Shown here piece by piece: positions 1 through 9,225 of a DNA stretch of 64,000 nt. Location of the stretch: positions 120,203 through 184,202 of the forward strand of contig NZ_AUIJ01000003.1 of NCBI RefSeq assembly GCF_000423645.1. The letters run 5' to 3'. Made by a program: the position numbers and the translations under genes. The DNA is from Sediminimonas qiaohouensis DSM 21189 (GTDB taxonomy: Bacteria > Pseudomonadota > Alphaproteobacteria > Rhodobacterales > Rhodobacteraceae). Each line of letters opens with the position of its first letter. The stretch's first letter is position 1. The notes below the pieces were generated by a model, which searched no databases, had not been told where the DNA came from, and saw only the letters and a list, made by a program, of their open reading frames with translations.

Positions 1-936
1 CACGTCCTCAAGATCTGCCTGTTCGGTGCGCACGTCGCTGATCGAGATGCCGGCGGCGCGCACCGCCTCCAGGACCGCCTCGGCGGGGGTCTGCCGCGCG
101 TGGTAATGCAGCGCCAGCGCACCATCGGCGCGCTGCTCCACCTCCACGCCCGCGGCCACGGGCAGGGCCTTGGGCGGGCTGGCGGGCTGGATCACCATGG
201 TCTTGCTGTCGATCCGCCCCAACAGGTTGGCGGTGCTGTCGCAGGCCACCACGCTCCCCTTGTTGATGATCGCGATCTCGTCGCACATCTCTTCGGCCTC
301 TTCCAGGTAATGGGTGGTCAGGATGATCGTCATCCCCTGCTGGTTCAGGCGCCGCACATTGGCCCACAGCATCTGGCGCAGCTCGATATCCACGCCCGCC
401 GTCGGCTCGTCCAGCACAAGGATATGCGGATGATGCACCAGCGCCTTGCCCAGCAGCAACCGCCGCCGCATGCCCCCCGACAGGGTGCGCGAATAGGCGT
501 CGGCCTTGTCCTCCAGCCCCACCAGCCGCAGGATCTCGTCGGTGCGGCGCTGCGATTTCGGCACGCCATACAGCCCCGCCTGAACCTCCAGCGCGCCGCG
601 CGGCTTGAAGAACGGATCAAGGTTCAGCTCCTGCGGCATCACCCCGATCGACGCGCGCGACTGGCGCGGGTTCACATCCTGGTCAAAGCCCCAGATCCGA
701 ACCCGGCCCGATGTCTTGATGACCAGCCCGGCCAGGATGTTGATCAACGTCGACTTGCCCGCCCCGTTCGGCCCCAGGAGGCCAAAGACCGACCCGGTCG
801 GTATACTCAGGTCGATGCCCTTCAGCGCCTCATGCGGCGCAGTGCCCTTGCCGCCGGCATATGTCTTGCGTAGCTGCTCGATTTCGATGGCGTTGCTTGC
901 CATGGTGCCCTTGCCCCCGCGTTTATGATCGCTCAT
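1..936 (-). CDS. ABC transporter ATP-binding protein (3' end cut by window edge)
   Basis: Nucleotide-binding subunit of an ABC exporter of the DrrA/ABC-2 kind; it would couple ATP hydrolysis at the inner membrane to a permease not in this window. Translating the minus strand gives Walker A GPNGAGKST, signature LSGGMRRR and Walker B ILVLDEPT in the right order, with the TTHYLEEAEEM H-loop after them. The frame is open to base 1. The last visible residues (ADLEDV) are those that usually precede the family's C-terminus, so only a few codons are missing. The start at 936 (MSDHKRGG) is an in-frame ATG; a second ATG at 903 (MASNAIEI) follows a purine-rich stretch and may be the true start. The substrate cannot be deduced. 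Confidence 0.88.
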   Translation of the reverse strand, partial: MSDHKRGGKGTMASNAIEIEQLRKTYAGGKGTAPHEALKGIDLSIPTGSVFGLLGPNGAGKSTLINILAGLVIKTSGRVRIWGFDQDVNPRQSRASIGVMPQELNLDPFFKPRGALEVQAGLYGVPKSQRRTDEILRLVGLEDKADAYSRTLSGGMRRRLLLGKALVHHPHILVLDEPTAGVDIELRQMLWANVRRLNQQGMTIILTTHYLEEAEEMCDEIAIINKGSVVACDSTANLLGRIDSKTMVIQPASPPKALPVAAGVEVEQRADGALALHYHARQTPAEAVLEAVRAAGISISDVRTEQADLEDV

Positions 937-978
937 AACGGATCTAGTTCAGTTCCATCCAAAAGGGAATGACCCCAG

Positions 979-1158
979 ATGACCATCGAAGCCCCGGAAA
1001 CCAAGGTCGTGGACAAATGGCGCATCGCCTGTGACGGCGGCGAAGGCCCGCTCGGCCACCCCCGCGTGTGGCTTCAGATACCGCACGATCAGGGCTGGAT
1101 CGAATGCCCCTATTGCGACGCGAAGTTCATTCACCGGGAGTTCGAAGGCAAGGTCTGA
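979..1158 (+). CDS. Zinc-finger (CHCC) protein, NDUFS6-like
   Basis: A 59-residue protein with one zf-CHCC domain: Cys18, His27, Cys43 and Cys46 form the expected zinc site, with the typical GHPRVWL and CPYCDAKF segments. In mitochondria and alphaproteobacteria the family (NDUFS6/NUMM) is a small peripheral subunit of respiratory complex I that takes part in iron-sulfur cluster insertion. The gene stands alone between the divergent ABC ATPase and polA; the nuo operon is not here. Upstream AAAAGGGAATG can serve as ribosome binding site. Family assignment is firm; the complex I role is by family knowledge only. Confidence 0.85.
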   Translation: MTIEAPETKVVDKWRIACDGGEGPLGHPRVWLQIPHDQGWIECPYCDAKFIHREFEGKV

Positions 1159-1183
1159 CGCCCCCCCGCACGTCAATAGCGGT

Positions 1184-1200
1184 GCGCCCCTTCGGGGCGC
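1184..1200 (+). terminator. GC hairpin after the zinc-finger gene
   Basis: A perfect 7-bp GC stem (GCGCCCC / GGGGCGC) closes a short TTC loop 26 bases after the zinc-finger stop, followed by GCTTTATCTT. The T tract is weak, so it may be only partly effective as an intrinsic terminator. Confidence 0.4.
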
Positions 1201-1225
1201 GCTTTATCTTGCGTCGCCGCCCCTT

Positions 1226-1346
1226 GGGCGCCTCCGGTGTGAGTATTTGCCGGCAAGATGAAGCACAGCAAAGTCCCATGCGCTTCATCTTGCCCAAAGT
1301 ACTCTGGGGGAGGCGCGCGGCACGCGCGGCGGGGGCAAGGCCCCCA
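1226..1346. repeat. Rhodobacteraceae-type intergenic inverted repeat
   Basis: Two arms of about 36 nt, 1226-1263 and 1282-1316, are near reverse complements. Both carry GGCGCCTCC, then GAGTA or AGTA, then GGCAAGATGAAGC, and they face each other across an 18-nt spacer. A second hairpin (GGGGGC-aag-GCCCCC) follows at about 1331-1345. From general knowledge, elements with this GCCTCC/GAGTATTT/GGCAAGATGAAG core are scattered between genes in Rhodobacteraceae genomes. Its job is unknown; transcript stability or termination is possible. It fills much of the 305-bp gap before polA. Confidence 0.7.
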
Positions 1347-1463
1347 TGGTCATGTATAAAGCGTGGCGCAGCCACACCGCTTTGATAGCCGGCAGGAAGC
1401 CACTGGAAGCGGTGGCCGGGCCGTGGCATACCGGCAGTTGCAGATCACCAAGGGAGCGCGCGC

Positions 1464-4280
1464 ATGACATTCGGCAAGGGGTGCCATTTGCATCTGATCG
1501 ACGGGTCGGCCTTCATTTTCCGCGCTTACCACGCGCTGCCGCCGTTGACCCGCAAATCCGATGGGCTGCCGATCGGGGCGGTGGCCGGGTTTTGCAACAT
1601 GTTGCAGCGCTACATCGACGGCAACGCTACGGATCGCGATGCGCCGACTCACGTGGCGGTGATCTTCGACAAGGGCAGCCACACGTTCCGCAATGACCTT
1701 TACGATCAGTACAAGGCCAACCGCGACGAGATGCCCGAGGACCTGCGCCCGCAGATCCCCCTGACCCGGCGCGCGACCGAGGCGTTCAACATCGCCTGCA
1801 AGGAGCTTGAGGGCTATGAGGCCGACGACATCATCGCGACGCTGGCCTGCCAGGCGCGCGATGCGGGCGGGCGGGTGACGATCATCAGTTCCGACAAGGA
1901 CCTGATGCAGCTGGTCGGCGGCGGGGTCGAGATGCTGGATGCGATGAAGAACCGCCGCATCGACCGCGATGGCGTGATCGAGAAGTTCGGCGTGCCGCCC
2001 GAGCGTGTCGTCGATGTGCAGGCGCTGGCCGGTGACAGCGTCGATAACGTGCCCGGCGCGCCGGGGATCGGGATCAAGACGGCGGCGCTTTTGATCAACG
2101 AGTTCGGCTCGCTCGAAGAGCTTCTGGACCGCGCCGAGGAGATCAAGCAGCCCAAGCGCCGCCAGACCCTGATCGACAAGCGCGAGCAGATCGAGCTGTC
2201 CAAGCGGCTGGTGCAGCTTGACGAGGGGATGGACCTGGACTTCACCCTTGATGATCTCGAGGTGCGCGAGCCCGAGCCGGAGCCCCTGTTGCACTTTCTG
2301 GCCGAGATGGAGTTCCGCACCCTGTCCAAGCGGATTGCCGACGCCCTGCATGTCGAAGCGCCGGTCATCCCCGACACCGATCCGCGCGGCGCCGAGCGCG
2401 ACACAGGCGCCGCCGACACGCCCGAGGACCTGCCGTTCGATCCGGCCGGATATGAATGCGTCGCCACGCACGACGCGCTGGATCGCTGGATTGCCGAGAT
2501 CCGCGCGCGGGGCTACGTGGCGGTGGATACCGAGACGACCTCGCTCAACGAGATGACCGCCGACCTGGTCGGTATATCGCTCTGTGTCGAGGCCGGGCGC
2601 GCCTGCTATATCCCGCTGACCCACAAGGGCGAGGGCGAATCCGAGGGGTTGTTTGGGTCGGATGCATTGGCCGAGGGGCAGTTGCCCCGCGATGCGGTGC
2701 TGGATGCCCTGCGCCCGGTTCTTGCCGATGATGCGATCCTCAAGATCGGGCAGAACATGAAGTACGACGCCAAGGTGCTGGCCCGTTTCGGGGTCGACAT
2801 CACGCCGTTCGACGACACGATGCTGATGTCCTACGCGATGAACGCGGGCCTGCACGGGCATGGCATGGATACCCTGTCGGAGCGGTACCTTGCGCACACG
2901 CCGATCCCGATCAAGCACCTGATCGGCACGGGCAAATCGGCCATCACGTTTGACAGGGTTCCCATTGCCGAGGCGGTGAAATACGCCGCCGAGGATGCCG
3001 ATATCACGCTGCGCCTGTGGCAGATGTTCAAGCCGCAGCTGCATCAGGTTCACGTTACCGCCGTCTACGAGACGCTTGAGCGCCCCCTTGTGCCGGTGCT
3101 GGCCGAGATGGAGCGCGCCGGCGTCAAGGTCGATCGGCACACCCTGTCGCGCATGTCGGGCAAGTTCGCCCAGAAGATGGCCGGCCTCGAGGCCGAGATA
3201 CACGAACTGGCTGGCGAGACGTTCAACGTGGGCAGCCCCAAGCAATTGGGCGAGATCCTGTTCGACAAGATGGGGCTGGAGGGCGGCAAGCGCGGCAAGA
3301 CCGGCGCCTATGGCACCGGCGCCGATGTGCTTGAGGATCTGGCGGCCGAGCATGACCTGCCCGCCCGTGTTCTGGACTGGCGCGCGCTGGCCAAGTTGAA
3401 ATCCACCTACACGGATGCGCTGCAAGAGCACATCAACCCCGACACGGGCCGCGTGCACACCTCTTACATGCAGACGGGCGCCAATACCGGGCGGCTGTCC
3501 TCTACCGATCCGAACCTGCAAAACATTCCCGTGCGCAGCGAAGAGGGCCGCCGCATCCGCGAGGCTTTCGTCGCCGAGCCGGGCAATGCTCTGGTCAGTC
3601 TCGACTATTCCCAGATCGAGTTGCGCATCCTGGCCCACATCGCCGGGATAGACGCCCTGAAAAAGGCGTTCCGCGACGGGCAGGACATTCACGCCATGAC
3701 GGCCTCCGAGATGTTCGATGTGCCTATGGACGAGATGACGCCGGATGTCCGCCGCAAGGCCAAGGCGATCAATTTCGGCGTGATCTATGGCATTTCCGGC
3801 TTTGGCCTCGCGCGGCAGTTGCGCATTCCCCGGTCCGAAGCGCAGGGATTCATTGATCGCTATTTCGAACGGTTCCCGGGGATCCGCGCCTACATGGACG
3901 ATACCGTCGCTTTCGCCAAGGAGAACAAGTTCGTTCAGACCCTCTTTGACCGCAAGATCCACACGCCCGAGATCACCGCCAAGGGCCCCGGCGCCGGGTT
4001 CGCCAAGCGCGCCGCGATCAACGCGCCGATCCAGGGCACCGCCGCCGACATCATCCGTCGCGCCATGATCCGCATGCCGGACGCGATAGACGGCACCGGT
4101 GCGACGATGCTGCTACAGGTGCATGACGAATTGATATTCGAGGTGCCCGAGGATAGCGTCGATTCCCTCATCGACCGCGCCCGCGAGGTGATGGAGGGCG
4201 CCTGCGCCCCGGTGCTCAAGCTCGATGTGCCGCTGACCGTGGACGCGGGACAGGGCATGAACTGGGCCGAGGCGCATTAA
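1464..4280 (+). CDS. polA: DNA polymerase I
   Basis: Full-length (938 aa) repair and Okazaki-fragment-processing polymerase. Domains in order are the 5'-3' exonuclease (about residues 8-290, VHLIDGSAFIFRAYHALPP type), a 3'-5' exonuclease (about 330-520) whose DTET motif (Asp355, Glu357) is intact so proofreading is probably active, and the family A polymerase (about 560-938). The polymerase has motif A DYSQIELR (Asp714), the O-helix RRKAKAINFGVIYG and motif C VHDE (Asp888). The start follows AAGGGAGCGCGCGC. It is monocistronic; the upstream gap holds an inverted repeat. A long open frame lies antisense and is a codon-bias shadow. Confidence 0.97.
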   Translation: MTFGKGCHLHLIDGSAFIFRAYHALPPLTRKSDGLPIGAVAGFCNMLQRYIDGNATDRDAPTHVAVIFDKGSHTFRNDLYDQYKANRDEMPEDLRPQIPLTRRATEAFNIACKELEGYEADDIIATLACQARDAGGRVTIISSDKDLMQLVGGGVEMLDAMKNRRIDRDGVIEKFGVPPERVVDVQALAGDSVDNVPGAPGIGIKTAALLINEFGSLEELLDRAEEIKQPKRRQTLIDKREQIELSKRLVQLDEGMDLDFTLDDLEVREPEPEPLLHFLAEMEFRTLSKRIADALHVEAPVIPDTDPRGAERDTGAADTPEDLPFDPAGYECVATHDALDRWIAEIRARGYVAVDTETTSLNEMTADLVGISLCVEAGRACYIPLTHKGEGESEGLFGSDALAEGQLPRDAVLDALRPVLADDAILKIGQNMKYDAKVLARFGVDITPFDDTMLMSYAMNAGLHGHGMDTLSERYLAHTPIPIKHLIGTGKSAITFDRVPIAEAVKYAAEDADITLRLWQMFKPQLHQVHVTAVYETLERPLVPVLAEMERAGVKVDRHTLSRMSGKFAQKMAGLEAEIHELAGETFNVGSPKQLGEILFDKMGLEGGKRGKTGAYGTGADVLEDLAAEHDLPARVLDWRALAKLKSTYTDALQEHINPDTGRVHTSYMQTGANTGRLSSTDPNLQNIPVRSEEGRRIREAFVAEPGNALVSLDYSQIELRILAHIAGIDALKKAFRDGQDIHAMTASEMFDVPMDEMTPDVRRKAKAINFGVIYGISGFGLARQLRIPRSEAQGFIDRYFERFPGIRAYMDDTVAFAKENKFVQTLFDRKIHTPEITAKGPGAGFAKRAAINAPIQGTAADIIRRAMIRMPDAIDGTGATMLLQVHDELIFEVPEDSVDSLIDRAREVMEGACAPVLKLDVPLTVDAGQGMNWAEAH

Positions 4281-4395
4281 AGCGGGCACGCCCGAGTGGG
4301 CAGCCATCACCATGCCGGGTATTCGTGGGCAATAGGGTGAAAAAGAGAGCCTGAACAGGCCGCGACGAACTCCCGCAGCCTGCTCATATTGCGCC

Positions 4396-4737
4396 TTATT
4401 TCATTCCCTCGACGATCGTATCGGCGCAGGAATCCGCCACATCCGAGCGATATTTCTCGCTCACGTTGTCGACCCATCCGGCGTCGACCACGAAGTTGTC
4501 GCGCTGATAGCGGGATTCTTCCTTCAGCAACGCGATTTTCTCTGGCTGCCGTTCGGCTTTTGCCACGCAGAGCGGTGTGAATGCCTGCACGATGGCTGTT
4601 TCTGCTCCGGCTGCCTGCATGTTACGTGCTGTGCTGCCGGTCACCCAGCCGCCCCAGGCAAATCCGATGATAATGGCGACGACCGCGCCGCCGATTGCGC
4701 CCCAGACGACGGGTTTCGTGGATTCTGGAAGATTCAT
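4396..4737 (-). CDS. Hypothetical single-pass membrane protein
   Basis: A 113-residue protein of no family I recognise. A hydrophobic, glycine-rich segment (about residues 10-32, around VVWGAIGGAVVAIIIGFAWG) is probably one membrane anchor. The remaining 80 residues are soluble and charged, with two cysteines (CVAKAE and DSCADT regions) that could pair if the domain is periplasmic. I take MNLPEST as start because AAGGTAA precedes it at suitable distance; an in-frame ATG 12 codons upstream lacks a site. It is convergent with polA. Confidence 0.6.
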   Translation of the reverse strand: MNLPESTKPVVWGAIGGAVVAIIIGFAWGGWVTGSTARNMQAAGAETAIVQAFTPLCVAKAERQPEKIALLKEESRYQRDNFVVDAGWVDNVSEKYRSDVADSCADTIVEGMK

Positions 4738-5212
4738 TTTGATTACCTTTATCTTTGTGGTCTTGTTCCCCAATAAATCCCAGACAACGGCAGGATATCC
4801 TGGGCCAACATGTGCTACGGCCTCTGTCCCGATTGGGTAACATCAAGATTGTTCAGGCACACGACTGTTAATTTCCTTTCTGACCACGACGCGGACGCGC
4901 GCGAGGCAGATCGCTCTTGCGGCACTGCTTTGTCTAATATCCCGCCATCCGGGGACAAACGATGCGGCAGCATCGATATAGGCGGCAGGGATGCGGACGA
5001 AGGGGGAGTGTTGGCCGCACGGGTCATTCTACGATCGCCCAAGGCCATACGCCGCCAACACCTCGTCGATCCGATCCCGGCTCAGCCCCGAATTCCCACG
5101 CACTCCGAATGCCGTTTTTCCTTCCTGGTTTGCCGTTTCTGCGGCGCAGCAAGTTGGCCGAATCGGGTAGGGGCGTGCATTCTGACCGCTTGTCGCCCCA
5201 GAAAGGTGCCCC
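4738..5212. other. Intergenic region without a supported gene
   Basis: The 475 bases between the divergent membrane-protein and stress-protein genes hold only short frames lacking ribosome binding sites or recognisable products. I see no tRNA, no convincing hairpin terminator and no repeat shared with the rest of the window. Promoters for both flanking genes must lie here, but none stands out. Confidence 0.5.
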
Positions 5213-5623
5213 ATGTCCCGCGAAACCAAGCTGATCCTTTGCCCGATAAACCTGCGTCACGTGAAGCTGGAACAGCGCGCCTACGAGGAAGCCGTCGAAA
5301 TGGCGCAGCGTCGCGGTGCCAAGCTGATCGTCGCGACCATCGCGCCCGAGTTCGAGCGCAATCTCAACATCTACGATTCCGAGAAATACTGGACCGGGGA
5401 GTTGCAGAAATTCATCGAAGCCAACCCCGCCGAGGGGGTTGAGCTTGAGGCGATCGTGCGAAAGGGCGCGGTGCACCGGCAGATCGTCAAGCTGGCGGAC
5501 GAGCGCAATGTCGATCTGATCGTGATCGAGGCTGCCAACCCCCGGATTCAGGACTACCTGCTGGGCACCACGGCCAGCCATGTCGTCGCCCACGCCGAAT
5601 GCTCGGTCTACGTTGTGCGCTAG
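5213..5623 (+). CDS. Universal stress protein family protein
   Basis: A 136-residue single-domain UspA-fold protein: beta strand KLILCPINL, a helix with conserved acidic residues, then the C-terminal strand-loop-strand LLGTTASHVVAHAECSVYVVR. That loop keeps the family's GTTAS..V..H..C.V pattern. It lacks the full G-2x-G-9x-G(S/T) ATP-binding motif, so it may belong to the non-ATP-binding type. Family members are cytoplasmic and are induced by growth arrest or stress. It stands alone, with an AAAGGTGCCCC ribosome-binding region before the start. Confidence 0.88.
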   Translation: MSRETKLILCPINLRHVKLEQRAYEEAVEMAQRRGAKLIVATIAPEFERNLNIYDSEKYWTGELQKFIEANPAEGVELEAIVRKGAVHRQIVKLADERNVDLIVIEAANPRIQDYLLGTTASHVVAHAECSVYVVR

Positions 5624-5767
5624 CGCGCGAATCGACGGTTCAGGGCCTGAAACGTCCGTTTGGGGCGAATCGCCGATCGTGACCGGGGCGCGCGGTGCCC
5701 CGGTATTGCGCTTGAAATCGGGCGTCTTTTGGCGTCCGTTGAGGGCGCAAGACGAAAGGATAGGCGC

Positions 5768-6673
5768 ATGAGCGATAGCAAAACACCCCCCACCGATGCC
5801 GATCTGGCCGCCGCGTTGGTGCGCGTCCTTTCGGTCGAACCGGTCGAGCAGGACTTCTTTCGCGGCATCGCCACCCCCCGCGGCCGGGGCCGTTCATTCG
5901 GGGGGCAGGTGATTGGTCAGGCGCTAATGGCGGCTACCGAAACTGTCGATACCGACCGCCCTGCGCATTCGCTTCATGGCTATTTCATGCGGCCGGGTGA
6001 CGCCACGAAACCTGTTTTATATCAAGTAGAAAGGGATCGCGACGGCGGTAGCTTCACCACCCGCCGGGTGGTTGCCATCCAGCACGGCAAACCGATCCTG
6101 AACCTCGCTGCATCCTTCCACGTGACCGAGCCGGGGTTGAGCCACCAGGACGAAATGCCGGACGTTCCCGGCCCTGATCAGTTGGAAAACGAAGAGCAGC
6201 TCGGCGAGCGTCTGGCCGATCAGTTGCCCGATACGTTCCTCAAGTGGTTGCGCACCCCTCGCCCGATCGAGATGCGCCCCACGGTTCTGCGCCCACCGTT
6301 CGATCCCTCCGCCCGCGAGGCGGTGCAAAACCTCTGGTTTCGCGTCCGCGCGCCCATCGGCGACGATGCTCGCCTGCACCGCGCAGCGCTGGCTTTTGCC
6401 TCTGATTTCGGGCTGTTAGGCGTTTCCATGCTGCCGCATGGGCGCGGGTTTACTGATCCGGATATGCAATTTGCTAGCCTCGATCACGCGCTTTGGATTC
6501 ACGATGATTTCCGCATGGACGATTGGCTTTTGTATTCGATGGATAGCCCCTGGGCCGGCGGCGCGCGGGGGTTTAACCGTGGCCGCGTCTTTACCCGTGA
6601 CGGGCGGCTTGTGGCCAACGTCGCGCAAGAGGGGCTCGTGCGGGACAAGTCATTGCGAGATAAGGATAAATAG
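5768..6673 (+). CDS. tesB: Acyl-CoA thioesterase II
   Basis: Hydrolyses medium- to long-chain acyl-CoA to free fatty acid and CoA in the cytoplasm. The 301-residue length is right for TesB, with two hot-dog domains in tandem. The first has RSFGGQVIGQAL and LHGYFMRPGD; the second carries the catalytic Asp in FASDFGLL, the Ser/Thr position in FASLDHALW and Gln in VAQEGLVR, matching the family's Asp-Thr/Ser-Gln triad. The start follows GAAAGGATAGGCGC. It is convergent with the DUF1285 gene three bases downstream. Confidence 0.93.
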   Translation: MSDSKTPPTDADLAAALVRVLSVEPVEQDFFRGIATPRGRGRSFGGQVIGQALMAATETVDTDRPAHSLHGYFMRPGDATKPVLYQVERDRDGGSFTTRRVVAIQHGKPILNLAASFHVTEPGLSHQDEMPDVPGPDQLENEEQLGERLADQLPDTFLKWLRTPRPIEMRPTVLRPPFDPSAREAVQNLWFRVRAPIGDDARLHRAALAFASDFGLLGVSMLPHGRGFTDPDMQFASLDHALWIHDDFRMDDWLLYSMDSPWAGGARGFNRGRVFTRDGRLVANVAQEGLVRDKSLRDKDK

Positions 6674-6676
6674 CGC

Positions 6677-7282
6677 CTATTTCTGCGGCAATTCCTCGGA
6701 CGGAATCACTGGAAAGAAAACGCCCTGCGACCAAAGGCCAAACCAATCCTGCCCGCCGTCGTGGTGATGCGTGCCGATCTCGGCCAGCCGGTAGAAGCTC
6801 TTGCGATCAATTAACGCCTCCAGCCCCGCCCGCACCATCACGTATGGAGACGGCTCCCCCGTCTCCGCATCGCGCGCGACGCGAATCGGGGCATCCGGCC
6901 CCGCCACCACGGTGTCGCCCACGTTGGTTTCAAAGGTCAGGACCTGCTCTTGCCCGCTGCCTTCTGCCGTGAAATCCACCGCGACAAACGGCGCGTCATC
7001 GACTTCGATGCCAACCTTTTCTACTGGCGTGACAAGGAAATAGTCGTCGCCGTCCTTTCGCAGGATGGTCGAGAACAGTCGCACCAGTGCCGGCCGCGTG
7101 ATCGGGGTGCCCTGGTAGAACCACGTGCCGTCGCGTGCGATACGCATATCGAGGTTGCCGCTGAACGGCGGGTCCCACTTGTGTACCGGCGGCAGGCCCT
7201 TGCCTTGGGCGGCCTTGGCCGAGGCGGCGATGCTTTCGGCGCTTGGGGTCACGTTCATTTGTCCGCTCATTGCTTTTGCCAT
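6677..7282 (-). CDS. DUF1285 domain-containing protein
   Basis: A 201-residue protein of the DUF1285 family, function unknown. Family-typical segments are MRIARDGTWFYQGTPITRPA, YFLVTPVEKVGIEVDDAPF, LTFETNVGD and the C-terminal LIDRKSFYRL. I place the start at 7282 (MAKAMSGQM) because GAGAGGG precedes it; an internal ATG at residue 5 is possible. It is divergent from the MoxR operon. This adjacency is, as I recall, common in Rhodobacteraceae and may mean a shared function, but nothing in the protein suggests one. Confidence 0.85.
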   Translation of the reverse strand: MAKAMSGQMNVTPSAESIAASAKAAQGKGLPPVHKWDPPFSGNLDMRIARDGTWFYQGTPITRPALVRLFSTILRKDGDDYFLVTPVEKVGIEVDDAPFVAVDFTAEGSGQEQVLTFETNVGDTVVAGPDAPIRVARDAETGEPSPYVMVRAGLEALIDRKSFYRLAEIGTHHHDGGQDWFGLWSQGVFFPVIPSEELPQK

Positions 7283-7339
7283 TTCCCTCTCGCGCGATAC
7301 ACTCTTACACAAAGGTAGTATCGCAGCAGGAGATTTGCC

Positions 7340-8347
7340 ATGTCCGATCAAGAAGATCTGGTTCCCGAGATCGAGGCGCTGGAGGAGCGGCTGGCGAGTG
7401 CGCGGGCGTCGATTACCCGCCGTTTCATAGGGCAGGAACGGGTTGTTGACCTGGCTTTGTCGGCGCTTTTGTGCGGAGGGCATGGGTTGCTTGTGGGGCT
7501 GCCGGGCTTGGGCAAGACACGGCTTGTCGAGACGCTGTCCACGGTGATGGGCCTTGATGGCAACCGGATTCAGTTCACCCCGGATCTGATGCCGGCGGAC
7601 ATCCTCGGGTCCGAGGTTCTGGATACCGATGCAGAGGGGCGCCGCGCCTTTCGGTTCATCCCCGGGCCGGTGTTTTGCCAATTGCTTATGGCGGACGAGA
7701 TCAACCGCGCTAGCCCCCGCACGCAATCGGCGTTGCTGCAGGCCATGCAAGAGCGACAGGTCACCGTCGCAGGGCAGGATCGCCCGCTTGGTGCGCCGTT
7801 TCACGTGCTGGCCACCCAGAACCCGATCGAGCAGGAAGGCACCTATCCCCTGCCCGAGGCGCAGTTGGACAGGTTCCTGGTGCAAATCGACGTGACCTAT
7901 CCCGACAGGGGCACAGAGCGCGATATCCTGATCGCCACCACCGGCGCACAGGAGGACGAGGCGCATGCCGTTTTCACTGACGCCGACCTGTTGAAGGCGC
8001 AAACCCTGTTGCGCCGCATGCCCGTTGGCGATGCGGTGGTCGAGGTGATCCTGGACCTGGTGCGCGCCCTGCGCCCCGAGGATTCCAGCGCATCCGAGCG
8101 CGTGCGCCAGGCCGTGGCTTGGGGCCCCGGCCCCCGCGCGGCGCAGGCGTTGATGCTGATGTCGCGGGCCGAGGCGATGCTCAGGGGGCGGCTGGCGCCG
8201 TCGGTCGAGGATGTGGCGGCGGTGGCGCACCCGGTGCTGGTCCATCGCATGGCCCTCAACTTCGCGGCCCGCGCGCGCGGCGATAGCCTTGCTGATCTGA
8301 TTGCGGAAACCATAAACGGCGTGACCGGCAAGGAGGCCGCTGCTTGA
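7340..8347 (+). CDS. MoxR family AAA+ ATPase
   Basis: First gene of a four-gene overlapping operon. This 335-residue AAA+ ATPase has Walker A GLPGLGKT (about residues 53-60), Walker B LLMADEINRA (about 115-124), sensor 1 in LATQNPIEQEGTYPLPEAQ, and a C-terminal lid. MoxR ATPases act as chaperones that assemble or metallate partner proteins, often together with von Willebrand A (vWA) proteins; the downstream DUF58 and membrane proteins are the expected partners. Its TGA overlaps the next ATG. The start follows GCAGGAGATTTGCC. Confidence 0.93.
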   Translation: MSDQEDLVPEIEALEERLASARASITRRFIGQERVVDLALSALLCGGHGLLVGLPGLGKTRLVETLSTVMGLDGNRIQFTPDLMPADILGSEVLDTDAEGRRAFRFIPGPVFCQLLMADEINRASPRTQSALLQAMQERQVTVAGQDRPLGAPFHVLATQNPIEQEGTYPLPEAQLDRFLVQIDVTYPDRGTERDILIATTGAQEDEAHAVFTDADLLKAQTLLRRMPVGDAVVEVILDLVRALRPEDSSASERVRQAVAWGPGPRAAQALMLMSRAEAMLRGRLAPSVEDVAAVAHPVLVHRMALNFAARARGDSLADLIAETINGVTGKEAAA

Positions 8348-9225
8348 TGTCAGATGCCCGCACCCTAAGGGCGCGCGCCGAGGATCAAGCCGCGCCGCTG
8401 CCGCCATTGCTGGCCAAGGCCGAGCAGTTGGCAGGTGCGGTTCTGATGGGAGAGCACGGGCGCAGGCGCGCGGGTCTTGGCGCCGATTTCTGGCAATACC
8501 GCCCGATGCAGCAAGGCGACAGCCTGCGCAATGTCGATTGGCGCCGCTCTGCGCGCGGGGACACGCAGTTCGTGCGCGAACATGAATGGCAGATCGCGCA
8601 GACGGTCATGCTGTGGGTGGACGGATCCGCCTCGATGCGCTTTGGCAGTTCCGATGCCGTGCCGGAAAAGCTTGATCGTGCGCGGCTGTTGGCGCTGGCG
8701 GTGTCGATATTGCTGGATCGCGGCGGCGAGCGTGTCGGATTGTTGGGCGACGGCCCCCCGCCGCGCAGGGGCCGGGCACAGCTTATGAGGCTGGCGCAGG
8801 CGTTCACCCGCGAAGACGAGGCCGATTATGGCCTGCCCGAGATCGGCGGCATGATCGCCCATGGGCGGGCCATCATGCTGTCGGATTTCATGGGGGACCT
8901 GGAGCCGGTGCAATCGGCGCTGACAACCGCGGCGGACAAGGGCGTGCACGGCGTTCTGGTGCAGGTTCTCGACCCCAGCGAAGAGGCGTTCCCGTTTCAG
9001 GGCAGAACCCGGTTTCAAAGCATTGGCGGGTCTGTGTCGCATGAAACGCTCAAGGCCGATGCGCTCAGGCCGCGCTATCTTGAACGGCTGGCCGCGCGCA
9101 AGGCTGCGCTGAACGATCTGGCCAGGGTGACGGGGTGGCAATATCACTGCCACCACACGGACGATAGCGCGCAATCCGCCTTGTTGTGGCTGTGGCGTGC
9201 GCTTGATGGCGGGGGGGCGGTATGA
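8347..9225 (+). CDS. DUF58 domain-containing protein (vWA-like)
   Basis: A 292-residue cytoplasmic protein of the DUF58 family that accompanies MoxR ATPases. The N-terminal part has the hallmark FWQYRPMQQGDSLRNVDWRRSAR; around residues 90-100 WVDGSASMRFG gives a D-x-S-x-S metal-ion-dependent adhesion (MIDAS) motif, placing it with vWA folds. I take the ATG at 8347, which overlaps the moxR TGA; a TTG one codon upstream is less likely. Its end overlaps the DUF4159 gene by 4 bp, consistent with translational coupling. Confidence 0.9.
   Translation: MSDARTLRARAEDQAAPLPPLLAKAEQLAGAVLMGEHGRRRAGLGADFWQYRPMQQGDSLRNVDWRRSARGDTQFVREHEWQIAQTVMLWVDGSASMRFGSSDAVPEKLDRARLLALAVSILLDRGGERVGLLGDGPPPRRGRAQLMRLAQAFTREDEADYGLPEIGGMIAHGRAIMLSDFMGDLEPVQSALTTAADKGVHGVLVQVLDPSEEAFPFQGRTRFQSIGGSVSHETLKADALRPRYLERLAARKAALNDLARVTGWQYHCHHTDDSAQSALLWLWRALDGGGAV

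Noticed and set aside
1350..3962. An 870-codon open frame on the minus strand across polA
   Set aside because: It is the mirror of a complete polA gene with all catalytic motifs. The product is His/Arg/Leu-rich with no family resemblance, the usual codon-bias shadow in GC-rich DNA.
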